From assembly GCA_031216445.1 (NCBI GenBank), contig CM062210.1, positions 15,325,501 to 15,389,500 on the forward strand: a stretch of DNA of 64,000 bases, written 5' to 3'. This document shows positions 11,166 through 22,745 of the stretch, piece after piece. Under the pieces are notes generated by a model that saw nothing but the letters and a program-made list of their open reading frames with translations, ran no database searches and was not told the DNA's origin. How positions within the stretch are numbered: the stretch's first letter is position 1; each line of letters begins with the position of its first letter. The stretch is from Lateolabrax maculatus (Eukaryota > Chordata > Actinopteri > Acropomatiformes > Lateolabracidae). The position numbers were made by a program, and so were the translations under genes.

Positions 11166-12719
11166 GTTAAAACAGACGCACACATAATTAAACATCCTGT
11201 TTATACCATTTCTTACAATTCCATTCCTTGGTTTTAGCAGACAGCTGGAAGATGATTTCACAAAAACAATGCATATACAGTAGCTATAGACAGACAGATG
11301 TTGACTCTATCATGGTCAATGTTTACACAGGTTTTCAAGTTATCAGCTTTGTTAGAGATATGTTTATATTGATGCTTCGCACTCTCAAAGAGAACCTTGC
11401 ATGTCTTGCCCTACAGAAGCTGCAATCTTACATTTTGACCACCACGCATTTGTGAGATTATGTAAATTAATCTGTGGGAATTTCATACATTTTCACCACT
11501 GCTGTACCCATCAAATGTTTGGCTTGGTACAGAACGAGGGGAAAAAAATATGGGGAACATATGGGAAGATTACTGGCCGATGTGGGCGTAAACAGGACAG
11601 ATACGCCCAATCACAAAGCTTCAATTACATAACAGCACACAAACACTTGTGTATGTATGCCACGCACTGCATGTCCTTCTCCCAAACACAGACACAGAGT
11701 TGAGAGAAAAAGATGAGAGATCCGTCTATCTTTTTAACAGATGTGATGAATGTCAGTGCGTGACCCACGCTCCTTCCTTGATGCATCACTGCAGTGTGCT
11801 TGTCATCTTTGTTTTTCGCTTATTATTCTCTGAGAGAATCCACAGATTTGCCTCAGGTGCATTTTTCATTCTCCGTTTCATTATTTGCTCAGATTAATAC
11901 GAGCAATGGTATCAGCAGCGGCGTGGTCGGCTAAGCTGTGTCTAATAGGCTAGAGTCTAGACATACCCATACCAATTATCCACTGTAAATAGAATCCACG
12001 CTTTGGCTCAAGGCTTTGTTTATTCAATTCTATTCACTTCATATCCGCATGATTATAATTAAAGAAAATAAACACCTGCTTAGAAAGGTGAAGGCTCAGG
12101 AATGGTACACTGCATCAACATGTGTCATCCCCACAGCATGTAGGTGTGCACTAGTATGTCAACTGAGATAAATACAATGCTATATGAATGGAACCATTAC
12201 ATTGAAGAGGATATAAAAGGAAAAGCATTGGCTTTAATTACAAAAGTGTCTATTCATTTCTTACTGCGTCCACTGAAATGTTCCAATTTTGTGAATACAT
12301 GGCTCAAGATAGAGAATATAATTTATGTTCAATAATGAATCTATTTTCATGCAAGCAGCCATTCTGTCAGTAGGTGCCATTTTTAGCAGATGGCAAATAT
12401 CTTCTTTTGATAATGAGCTTTCAGTATAACTGAATGTTGATAGTGTAGCTGTAATAGCCTTTGTAATGATTATGATAATGTGCCTTTAACAATTAGAGGT
12501 AGGAGTTTTTATCCCGTCATCATCATATGTGGTAAGCAGGCCATTATGTTGCCACTGCGATGCTCCTGACTATCTGTCAGAATGATAGAAATGTTGTTGG
12601 CGTTTCTTTGTATAATGTGTAACAAACACAGGTGTGCAGGAGCTGCTGATGACTCAGCAGGTGTTGAACATGAACGAAGAGAAACGTCTAGTGGGAGTCG
12701 CTGCTAACATCAGTCAACC
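11166..12719. other. Unassigned noncoding stretch
   Basis: No gene or recognised repeat. The overlapping plus-strand frames around 11.2-11.9 kb (75-100 codons) show no domain and no splice context. Confidence 0.5.
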
Positions 12720-12855
12720 GCTGCCATGGGAAACAGCCACCTATGCTGTTTCCACAAATATGTCCAAAAATTGTTTTATCCTCTCTTGAAAGATGGAAAA
12801 ACTATGCCCAAACGTTGCAGTATCACTATGGTTCATATTTCTTTAACAAAAAGTT
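12720..12855 (+). repeat. Dispersed repeat family, copy 1
   Basis: Shares 'gctgccatgggaaaca', 'gctgtttc(c/t)acaaat', 'gatggaaaa' and 'gcagtatcact' in order with 16,499-16,650. Copy 1 lacks about 18 bases present in copy 2. Noncoding, old, and probably part of a larger DNA element. Confidence 0.7.
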
Positions 12856-13740
12856 GTTTTTTTTTATTGAAAAAAAAAGTGTTTTATTTTGATCAATGGC
12901 GATAATTATCACTATATATATTTAATAATAACAATAATAATAATGCGCAATTTACAATCTCATTTTTTAATCATCGTTATCGTGGAACATGATAGAGATT
13001 ATTTTATCGCCCGCTCCTTTTTGTGTCCCATAGATTGTTATTGAGGGCAAAAAATTATTGTGTAATTTAGGTATGAGGCTTTGTTTTGAGTTTCTAGTAG
13101 AAGTTTCTACTAGTAAAACTAACCATAGGTTAAACTGACTACAAGTAATATTGGGATATTTGATATTTTTTCCAAAAACACAACTAACTCAAAAACTTTT
13201 TAAGAGCAGAATAAATTAACCTTGAATTGACTTGCTGTCCTCCTTTTAACTGTGACCACTTCGAATCACTAATTTTGACAAAACCGACGACAAGCTCACT
13301 GTTTGATCTGAGGGCTGCTTTTTTTCCCCACTAGACTGATGTCAGTGCTTTATCATATCTTCATCAGTGACAATTGAATTCCCCAAAATGTCAAATATGA
13401 GACAGTGCACTGATGTCAAAAATCCTGAATGAGCCACAGACTTTGTAAGAAATAGGCTTACTTTCACAGTGACAGTGCAGCTATGAGTCAGAGGCACACC
13501 TTCACCTCGTCAGCTTGTCCTGCTTGCCCACTGACGTGCCGCGACATTTGCTAACGGCGCAAAAAGAAAAAAGTCTCAACTGCCCGATCACCAACCTGAA
13601 GTCATCACTGAGGCCACGGTACATTGCAAGTGACACAAAGTCAGAAACTAAAATCTCGGTATAGACCGGGCTAAATCTTTCATGAATTTATCATTTCTTA
13701 TTCATAACAACTCTCTATCCACAACTTTCTTTTTTTTTTC
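12856..13740. other. AT-rich stretch with small simple repeats
   Basis: Holds T and A runs, an AAT-rich tract (about 12,925-12,943) and a 9-bp inverted repeat, CTAGTAGAA / TTCTACTAG, at 13,094-13,113 with a 2-nt loop. No gene seen. Confidence 0.6.
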
Positions 13741-13747
13741 TCAACAG

Positions 13748-13787
13748 ATCTGGGACTGACAAGAGGTCCTTGGTGTCTGACCTTGTG
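13748..13787 (+). other. Sequence after a strong splice-acceptor-like site
   Basis: A long pyrimidine tract ('tttcttttttttttctcaac') ends in AG at 13,746-13,747, with plausible branch-point adenines ('aacaact') upstream. A GT that could act as donor ('ggtacag') follows about 40 bases later. Any coding meaning is unclear: one frame stays open about 28 codons with no recognisable protein. Such acceptors arise by chance in AT-rich introns. Confidence 0.12.
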
Positions 13788-15975
13788 GGTACAGTTAAAG
13801 TTAGAAAGTGCAGAGCTTATTCAAAACATCACTAGAGGAAACAGTTGTGACTGGACTGTCCTACAGTAAGCCATGCTCTATTTAATAGCAGTTATCCATG
13901 CATGAAATATATAGAATACAGATTAGATAAGTGACTATCACTTAAATGATTTGCCTGTGGGCTTCAGCATTGGGGGATTGGTGGAGCACATTACCTTTCC
14001 TGATACCAATTCCATCGTATCATGGCCTAACCATCTGTCAGTGATTGTATAACCTTTCAGATTCATTTCTTTCCAGCTGGTTCACAACACTTTCAAGGGA
14101 CACTACGTTTAATAGTTTCTATATCATTTTACTGCCGATTCTTTGCGAGTCTCTCTCTTCTTTCAATCATTTAGTCTTTTCTTTATATTTAGTTTCTGCT
14201 CTACACTTTTTATGCATCTCTCTCACACTCAGTATCAGTTAAATTGATTCAGTGTCTGTGTGTGTTGCCTCTGAGTAAAGCCTGTAGTAAAAGACCTTCA
14301 GAGTTAAAGATCTTCAGCATGAACACAGATCTAATTTGCCTCTGCCCTTTACTTAAAGTATGATTAACTACACTAAATCTTACTTAATCTTACTCATAAG
14401 ATTTTTCAGGATGCAAAGTAATGCTATAAATTGCCGCTTTTCAAATGTTTGAATCAACCGTTGCATCATCCACAGTATCGTCTCTCAAACTGCTTGGGCC
14501 TCTAACTTCTTTCTATCACGTTTCACTTTGCTACCAATTCTTTCACTCGCTGTCCACATCTAAAAGAAACCCTCAGCTCTGCAAGAGGAGTTTATTGCGA
14601 GCATAATTCTTTCCCAACATAAACATCATAAATCATGAAAAACAACCACAATTTGGCTTGATACTGTATCCAGCCAGGTGAATTGTGACCTTTTCATTCA
14701 AAATGGGTAGATTAAATGATGTTAAAACAATGGTAAACTTTTGGTCTGCTGTTCTGCACAGATTATCAGCCTACTTCAGTTGGTGGAAGTGTGGGGCAAG
14801 CAGGGGTGAAGTCGAGCTTTGGCTCTGGATTTGAGAGAAGTTAGTCCGTGACTACAAAGGCACCAAAGAGCACCTGATTCCCCCTAATTCCCCTTAACAG
14901 AGCCTGAGAGACAGAAAGAGACAAGGACGGCTGAACAGAGGCCTGAGCAAAGTTTTCTAAACTTTGTCTTTAAAGGGCTGAAGTGCTGTCTTTATTAATG
15001 TCAGTCAATCTGCCTTTACTAGTAAGAGGTGTAGTGGTTAAATTGGCCTCCGTCATTAAAGCTGCTGAATGCACACATCCCAAAAGAACCACTACAATTT
15101 TGTATCACATTTTACAGATTATAGACAAAATGACTCAAACAATCTTCTGTCTGTTGAGGCATTTTCACACAGTGTATTTCCAGACTATTAAAACTTTATG
15201 GCCTGTGTAAACCCCTCTACTAACATCTGGTGGAAATGACTGTGGATTCAAGAGACAAATGTGTGTTGTGAACACAGTCGTATGGTGCAAGCAGATCCAC
15301 ACAACCAAGTTGCTTCTGGCTTTAATGTGTGCATGTGTACAAATGTAAGATGTTCTTCATAGTCACTGAAATGTTAATACAGAGCAAACGTCCCTCAGAC
15401 AATCATGGTTTGCTGCTGGAGCTTTAATATTTAATATTTCTTTTCATTTTAATGACTGACAAACTTAGTTTTACCAGGCTGGCAGTTCATTAATGATTTC
15501 TGAGTATGTTTTCCAATTCAACAAAAACATTTCTCAGCAAAGGACTGAGGTGGCCAATATGACATTTCCCCACCTTAAATCTTCTATCAACTCCTATCAC
15601 AGAAAAAACAAGAATCAGGTCAATTTACCTCTTGGACATTGTCAGTAAAACATTGCCTGTCACGAATATGGTGGCAGATTTAGTCTGTAAACCCTGCTGA
15701 AAAATCTCCCCTAATGCTCAGCTGGGCTGTCTGGTTATAGAGAATAAATTGGTATATTTTCAACATCATTATCATGCTGTTCAGTTCACTGCACTTATGC
15801 CTTGTAGATAAAAGTGTTGTCATCCTGGAAGACATTGCAATTAGTAAAGAAATGTATCACGGGAAGAGAGTGGAAACATCATGATAAAGATAATTAGAAT
15901 TGTACTAGTGCATCAATGACATAAATAATTACCATAAATCATTCATATTGGTTAATCCTTCCCTTTGCTCTTACT
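13788..15975. other. Unassigned noncoding stretch
   Basis: No gene or recognised repeat. The block at 15,420-15,500 is rich in TTTAAT/TAATGA cores but has no other support. Confidence 0.5.
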
Positions 15976-16113
15976 TAAAGGAGCAGTAGGTAAGACTGAG
16001 AAGAGAGGGGACTTTGCTTTAGTATTTGAAAGAGTACAACTCCCAGACATTGTGACAGTTTCAGCAAATATGACAAAAAGTTGTTTTCATAAAAGTTACT
16101 TAATGCACCTATA
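15976..16113. mobile_element. Short MITE, 138 bp, TTAAAGG-type ends
   Basis: The left end TAAAGGAGCAGTAGGTAAG and the right end read on the opposite strand, TATAGGTGCATTAAGTAAC, match at 14 of 19 positions. The interior 'acaactcccagacattgtga' and 'caaatatgacaaaaagtt' is familiar from percomorph repeats. The left flank gives TTAA, while the right flank has drifted. Related termini occur at 50,640. Confidence 0.6.
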
Positions 16114-16498
16114 GGTTATGGTATGGCTTTATGAAAGAACTTTGTTTTGACTTGTGTACTTATTTGGTAAAATATGTACTGGACAAAGAAGAAATTTAAG
16201 TTGTATTTGTTTTTTTTCCAAAAGGCAGCTCTCCCAACATAATGTAAGTGCTCTTCTTCTTGTCACGAGTCAGCCTGACTTTTCTTGTGGCATACAAACT
16301 TTACGATACAATGAGTCCTCCCAAATGATTAATGTTGTAAAGGGAAAGACAGTTTAAATTGCTAACAGTACATAGCCAACGCTGTGTGGGCTTAGGGAAA
16401 GCAAAAAATATGTTGCGAATCAACATTTGGCGGTAGCGCAACTCAATAGGTGACAGTACATCTCCTAGCAACACTGGCTCTCAAATGTCATGGAACAG

Positions 16499-16650
16499 CT
16501 GCCATGGGAAACATCCACCCAGACGCTTGAAGCTCAGAGGCTGTTTCTACAAATGTCCATAAACAGTTTGATACTCTTTTGAAAAATGGAAAAAAAGTAT
16601 GCACAAATCAGCTGCAGTATCACTGCAGTGAACATTTCCTTAAACAAAAG
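16499..16650 (+). repeat. Dispersed repeat family, copy 2
   Basis: Homologous to 12,720-12,855 (see that entry), same orientation. It carries an extra segment 'agacgcttgaagctcagagg' that copy 1 lacks. The preceding 70 bases ('ggtgacagtacatctcctag') may belong to the same element but do not align clearly. Confidence 0.65.
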
Positions 16651-18479
16651 TAAGAGGAATTCAAATTTCAGTTTGACTTTAAGGATGTCTCCTGTAGAAA
16701 CCTGTGAATGTAATGTTCTTATTTTTCTGAGGCTAATAAATTCTTTGCGTATACATGAATTAGTTGTAGCACAGAATGGATTTGCATCTCTTTTCATTTT
16801 TAACCAACAGGTGTATATTTAGAAAAATGGATTTTTGGCTTTTGGCATAGCAATGTTTTTGGTGCAAAGTCTACCTTGACCTTTTTCATTTCTGGCATCA
16901 GAACTTGCTCTAAATTGAATTGGACTGTTAAAGTGATCCTTCATAGTCTAGCTGCAGTGTTCAGCTGCAATGTATGGAGACCCTATTGCCTCCATGAATG
17001 ACATTCCATTGCATTTCACAAGACTAACATGCACCGCTGTATTTGACAACACATATATGAACTTCTGTGCGTGGCCGTTTGAATAAGTCCTCTCTGTGGA
17101 TGCATATTTCTTAGGGTAAGAGTGCTCTCCCAGTCTGAGGACAAAGCTCTCAGCAATGCCCTTGCAGCAACACAGCATTATTCACCAATAGAATCAAACT
17201 AATATCAACACACTGTACCATGTATCATATTTGTCCAAAGAGTCCAACTAATAAAAACTTGAGTCTCTGCTCCTGATAAACTGTACTGATTGTTGGCATC
17301 AAGGTTAAACTCACAATAATATTATTGAAGCTATTAAATTACGAGTTTATGAAACACAATGTAGAATTATTCAATTGACGTAGTAATGAGTCATTGTATA
17401 CAAAGGATTCCTGATGTTACTAAAAAGTACTTTTTATATAGCATGTCAGATTGATTCCAGTGTAGTAGCACAGTGTGTGTACATACGCTTTGTCATATCA
17501 AACATACTGTTGATGACTGCCTGTCAGCATGTATGCTTTGCTGTCACTGCACAGCCTTAAGCCACATGTCACACTGACTCAGAATCCCAAGCCTGTTGGG
17601 ATATAGTGTAAATACATTAACCAGCAGGAGAATGAACGTTGTGACTCTGGATTGCCTTGTTCTTGAACCTATCATTTTTATAAGCTAGAAGAAAGCAAGC
17701 AGATGAGGTCATGGCATGCTAAGCCATCTATTTATTAGTGTGGAACATCAAAAACATCAAAACAGAGGCCAAAGAAAAAAACTGAGATTAGAAAACCAGC
17801 TCAACAATAAAAGTACACCGTGACAGCACTGTTGGGTGTGGTTACAGGTGCAACAGAGCAAGATGGAGCCATTCCTCTGCACCACTACTTAATGTACTAT
17901 AATGCCCTCTTCACTGCCAACGGGTGAAAAAAACCCCACACAGCCAAAGAGGTTTCTTAGAAAAATAAAGGGCTGCAACTTCCTAAGGGACAATTGCTGG
18001 AAATATCCATGACCACTGGGCTAGGACGGGGTTGACTCATGCCAAAACAAGGATAGTGAAAGCATCAACAAGGTCAATACAAACAGGATTCTTCTCTAAA
18101 TTTCATATTAAACAGAGGACTGTGGCAGGTCCAAAGACAAACACAAGAGACACTCAGTTGGGGATGGTGTGTATATGGCTGATGTTATTGCATTTTAGCT
18201 GTGAACACAGAAATGGGCTTTATTTCCTAATATTGTAACAAACAACCAAAATAATGTAGTGTGCTGTAGCCAAAGGGCACAGGGCCTCTGGAAAAAAGAA
18301 AAAAGAAACTTGTGGTGGCTGTATAGACAAGAGGGCAAAAATGAAATGTCCTACATTTAATAAATTAGTAAAGTTACATTATGTTAAGTTTGCATCTTTA
18401 TGGGTCAGACTGGTGTTAATTCATTCACCTGGGAAAGAAGCATAACAGATTATATGTACAAGAACTGAATTCATCTTAC
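16651..18479. other. Unassigned noncoding stretch
   Basis: No gene or recognised repeat. A 14-bp perfect palindrome, AAAAAGTACTTTTT, lies near 17,421-17,434. Open frames of 60-87 codons are scattered and unconvincing. Confidence 0.5.
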
Positions 18480-19690
18480 CACAAAAACTGTGAACAGGGT
18501 TTCCCTGGATTTTTTGCAAATATGACAAATATAGCAAAGGCTGGAGGGTGTGAGGTGTACACAGTTTGTGTGCGCACCTTTAGAGTGCTGTGCGCTCAAG
18601 TGAAAAAAAATCACGATTTGACAGATGAAAGTGTCCATAGGGATTTTTGTTGTGACCATTGACATTGAATCAATCTAAAAATCGTTGCAGATTGTGCAAT
18701 TTTTCTGTGCACATTCACTCAAATGTAGGTTTTTAAAAACTTTTTTTAAATCCTTGAGACATACTAATATTAAAAAATAATTCATTACTTCACGTTCAAG
18801 TTGTATTGTAATAAACTAATTTCATGTTCTACAGATGACTGTTTTAACTTTTGTATTCAACAAAGTGAAAAGAAAAACAAACAAAAAAACCTTTGAATTC
18901 GTCCAACTTGAAAAGAAAAGCCCCTGCACGCAGTGGACACATAATCAAAAAAAATCGTAGGTGCACAAACTTTGAGTTTTTGTCAGAATTTTGAAAAAAC
19001 AAAAAAAAGGCAACAGCCAATAATACAAAAGCTTTGAGTTAAATAGGGAGGGAAAACCTAGTGAAGATGTATCTGTCACTACCATGAAAAAACTTGTTTT
19101 TCCATTTAGAAACAATCTACAATATTTGTTGAATAGCGAATTTTTGATTTGAGTTGCCACTTTTAACGATCATGAATGACTTGGTTGAAAATAAAACAAT
19201 ATCACAAAAAAGTTGGTTAGGTTTAGGCAGAAGTACCTAGTTTAGCCAACGTAACTAGATGTTAGTTAGCTAAGTTGAAAATACTAATTAATTTATTTCA
19301 AAAGTCCAGAGTGGATGAACCCGGTTAAAGAGTAACCGCCCGTATGAGATGCTCTAGGAAATAAAACAAACTTGCCCACAACGAGGCAGACATTCTATTG
19401 GTTGACAGGGTTATTGCACAAAAAAATCCAAGCGCACAGCAGAAATCTGAGAGCAGACGTTTCAAGAGCGCACAGAAACAGAGCGAGGAGAAGGGCCGAA
19501 GATCGAGTGCAGGAAATCTGTGCAAGCAACAACACATCTGCGTGCAAGCGTACAGTTTGACCAGGAGCAGAACAATTTTAAGAGCAAGCAGGTGTTATTT
19601 GGGTGTGTGCGCAGGGTTTTGAGGGAAATCATTACAAAGTATGCTCTTAACTTGAAAGATCACACTTTTTAATAAAGATAGGGGAAAAAC
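18480..19690. repeat. Teleost repeat cluster (hAT-like ends)
   Basis: The left part has 'aacagggtttccctgg' and 'gtgtgcgcacctttagagtg'. The middle has 'ttggttaggtttaggcag'. The right part (best recognised, 19,375-19,690) has 'attctattggttgacagg', 'aatccaagcgcacagcag', 'gtgcgcagggttttgag' and 'cttgaaagatcacacttt'. All are words I know from abundant percomorph repeats. The three parts may be one decayed element or neighbouring insertions. Overlapping frames on both strands in the CpG-rich right part are not genes. Confidence 0.5.
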
Positions 19691-21837
19691 CCCCATATTA
19701 TACAACTAATTTAACACATTTTGATATTGATACAACACTTGATGTAGAATAAAAAGGCTATGTACCTACTATACGAAAACTATTTTGGGATGGGCAAAGG
19801 GTGTGGGATTATATGAGCCCCCACAAAAAGTGTTGCTTATGGACCCACAATCACTGTAATCAGCCACTGCCTGTGCCCAGTTCACTTATTCAGTAACAGT
19901 GGTAATATCTGTTTATACTTCTACGATCGAATATTGAGCGTATTGGGAAGGGTCCTGCTTCTTTTCTTTATTTTTTAAAGCCCCCTTCCACAACCCAATA
20001 GTTTTTGTACTACCCCTATGGATTTGGATACAATCATTACAGCCAGCCATAATTTTGAGATGGTTAAATGGTTGAACTGTGAAAGCTGCCTTTTGAACAA
20101 TAGATATACAGTAGTTCATCTTCATATTTAGCAATATAAACACATTATTTTCATAGTATTACAGTAGGTATTCATTTTCAATACTTAATCAATTGATACA
20201 AGCTCCTGACAGTCCAAATTATCTAAATGTTCTGTAAATTCACTGTGCTTCTAAAAAAGTGTTTCCCGAGTGCCTCAAACACTGTAGAGAGGCTCAGTGA
20301 CAGTTTCATGAACCAGCCTGGGGAAAATCTGAATTATATTAGTCAGTGGAAACAGCCACTGCTATAAGTGACTTTTTGAATTGAGAAACTCATACTTCTG
20401 TGAAATGTATGAGTGCCAGTGTAATGTCCTGTCCTCACAGATAGACTGAGATTGCACAGTACTTGAGATAGAAACACTATAGTGTGCTGGTTCATCAACA
20501 AAGTAGGAAGTCCTCAAACTAAGTTTGCCACTCATGGTTCAGCTGGTTCATGGTAATCAGTTTTGTATTCTGGTGAGTGAAATATGATGTATGAGCATCT
20601 GCTTTCCAAATGAGTTTACACTGGAGTCAGGGCCCAATATCTCTGGGCAAAGGTAATCATTTCTTGTTCTGTCTTTGAAGCTATGAGAAGGAAGAAGGTT
20701 CAGCAGAGGTGGGAGAGAGCCAGATGGGTATTACGCTAACTTTTGAGGAATGGAAGGCAAACAAAAGGGTAACGGGGGAGGAAGGCAAACTCAATCTTCC
20801 ATTTCAGAGGGTTTTTTTTCCCTTTATATCTGTCATGGCTTTCATGTGCAGTGTCCTAATGACAGGATGCTGGTAAACAGAGAGGTGAAAAACAGTCTCT
20901 CCAATGACATTTTTCTTTACACGTGTGGCATCACAGCACATGCCAGTCACAAAGCAACCACACAGAAGATGAGCGGTGGATAAAGACAGGCAGAGGAGAA
21001 AAAGTTTGTGGAAGTGTTCTTCCACTTATTATTCAGAGTGAGGACGTGTTTGTGAAGAAAATATTTTCAGAATTTCTGCTGTTTTTAAAGCTCTTAAATT
21101 TGTACATTTTAAAACAAAAGAAAGAAAAAAAAAAGAAGAAATAAAAAAACTCAATTACTGGCGGCCACAGTACAATAGATGGTAAAAATGGGGGCGAGAT
21201 ACATAAGAAAGAAAACTCATTATCATTGTATCATTTATGGATTAGCAAACACTAATGTCCCTAGAGATTTCCATACGTTGATGGGACAGTGAACAACAAA
21301 CTGTCAGATTGAAAATTTGCAATTTACTGGCCACGGAAATGCTCAGGCAATGTGTGATTTCACAAAGTTCTGTCCCATTCCTCATACATTGTTTAGAGCT
21401 TGCACCCTCTCAACTCAGGCAGATCGTGCAAGTGACATAAATTTAAGTCTACAAAAGATCAGTGGTGAGAATAGACACAAAATGGGCCAAAGAAAACAAA
21501 TGTACATTTTTCAGCGGGGAATAAACCAGAGTTGACCCTTAAAGTATTTTGCATAATGGTCAGTTTGTGCCAGTTTGGGTGTAGATACTGGCATGTCTGG
21601 TTCTGCAGGGAATTTCTTTGTGAATTTCTTACCACCAGTGTAATTGTGAATGGTGAAACACAGCTAATAAGCTACGACAGTCTCCTCTATTTTAGACTCT
21701 CTGGCTCTCCGTTCTTTTAAAAGGTCAGCACTGTCAAGACAGCTTGCTATTGGTCAACGGCAGAAATTCCCGTGTCAAAGTTCACTAAAGTTAAACTCCA
21801 CGAGGAACATTTATAGAGTGTCATCTGCTGTACAGAT
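19691..21837. other. Unassigned noncoding stretch
   Basis: No gene. An A-rich run lies at about 21,114-21,150. The rest is AT-rich with no recognised element. Confidence 0.5.
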
Positions 21838-21902
21838 TTTAAAGCCCCTTGAGGCAAATTTGTGATATGTGATATTGGGCTATATCAATAAAATTGACTT
21901 GA
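21838..21902 (+). repeat. SINE/LINE-like 3' tail
   Basis: Reads 'aaagccccttgaggcaaatt', then 'gatattgggctatatcaat' and 'aaaattgacttgat'. This tail is found widely in teleost noncoding DNA and 3' untranslated regions and marks the end of a short retroelement. It lies just upstream of the Tc1 relic. Confidence 0.7.
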
Positions 21903-21954
21903 TGAACTGATTTTAAATTTATTGAAATGTTGTCATTTCTAATCCTGGTGTGTC

Positions 21955-22745
21955 CAGGCTTCTGATATGGTACACACCTGTCCTACAGTTCACAGATCAT
22001 GTCAGAGAAAAAGCTATCACGTCGACGGAACTTGTCGTAGAATTTCAAGATGAAATTGTTGTTAAATACTATAGATGTTGGGAAGGGTGTGGATATATTG
22101 TTGAAACAGGTCCAGAAAGCCACATCTTTGTGAAATGACAGAACGAGCAAGACTTTCAAAAGTTGGCTGTCTGGTCAAACATTGTAACTAGGCAACAAGG
22201 GCCCTGGTAAGGGAGGTGACTAAAAACTCAGATCCTCAGAGTTTCTGTGCAGAAATGAGAAAACCTTACACAAAGACAAGCATCACTGCAGCAATCCATC
22301 AATCTGGCTTTTATTGTGTTGTGGCCAGACGGAAACAACGAAAGAAAAAAAGAAGCATGCATGTGACATTCTGTCTGGAGCCTGCCAAGTGGCAAAAAGG
22401 TTCTTTGGTCTGAGGAGAGAGGAATTGTAACCCTGTGGCATGAATGCAGGTTCTATTTCTAGCAAACCACACAGGTAATATTGCCCTTTAGGTGAAGCAT
22501 GGTGGGGGTAGTACTGTATACTTTTGTGGAGACGCTACTCAGTGGCATGTACTTGGAAACTTGTCAGGGTTGAGGAAATTATTAACACAGTCAAATAAGT
22601 CTTTAAAGACAGCTTGTTCCAAAGCACATGTGGCCTCAGATTCAACAATAACCTGAAGCACACAGCCTGGAAAATGCTCCAGTGGTTAAGTCTGAGCATC
22701 GTTCACCTGAACTTGAAGAACACAGCTCAGACACTTTGAGAGACC
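21955..22745 (+). pseudogene. Tc1/mariner transposase relic
   Basis: Two collinear frames resemble fish Tc1-type transposase. The first (about 21,998-22,100) gives TELVVEFQDEIVVKYYR, matching the start of the N-terminal DNA-binding domain. The second (22,216-22,413) gives VTKN, then TSITAAIHQSGFYCVVARRK, matching the second helix-turn-helix region and linker. Further on, WSEERGIVTLWHEC stands where the WSDE motif with the first catalytic aspartate should be, so D is replaced by E. The block for the second aspartate is shortened before 'cctgaagcacacagcc'. Frameshifts and stops separate the parts, and about 35 residues between the first two are missing. No terminal inverted repeats are clear. 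The copy is dead, old and 5'/3' eroded. Tc1 encodes cut-and-paste DDE transposases that insert at TA. Confidence 0.85.
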
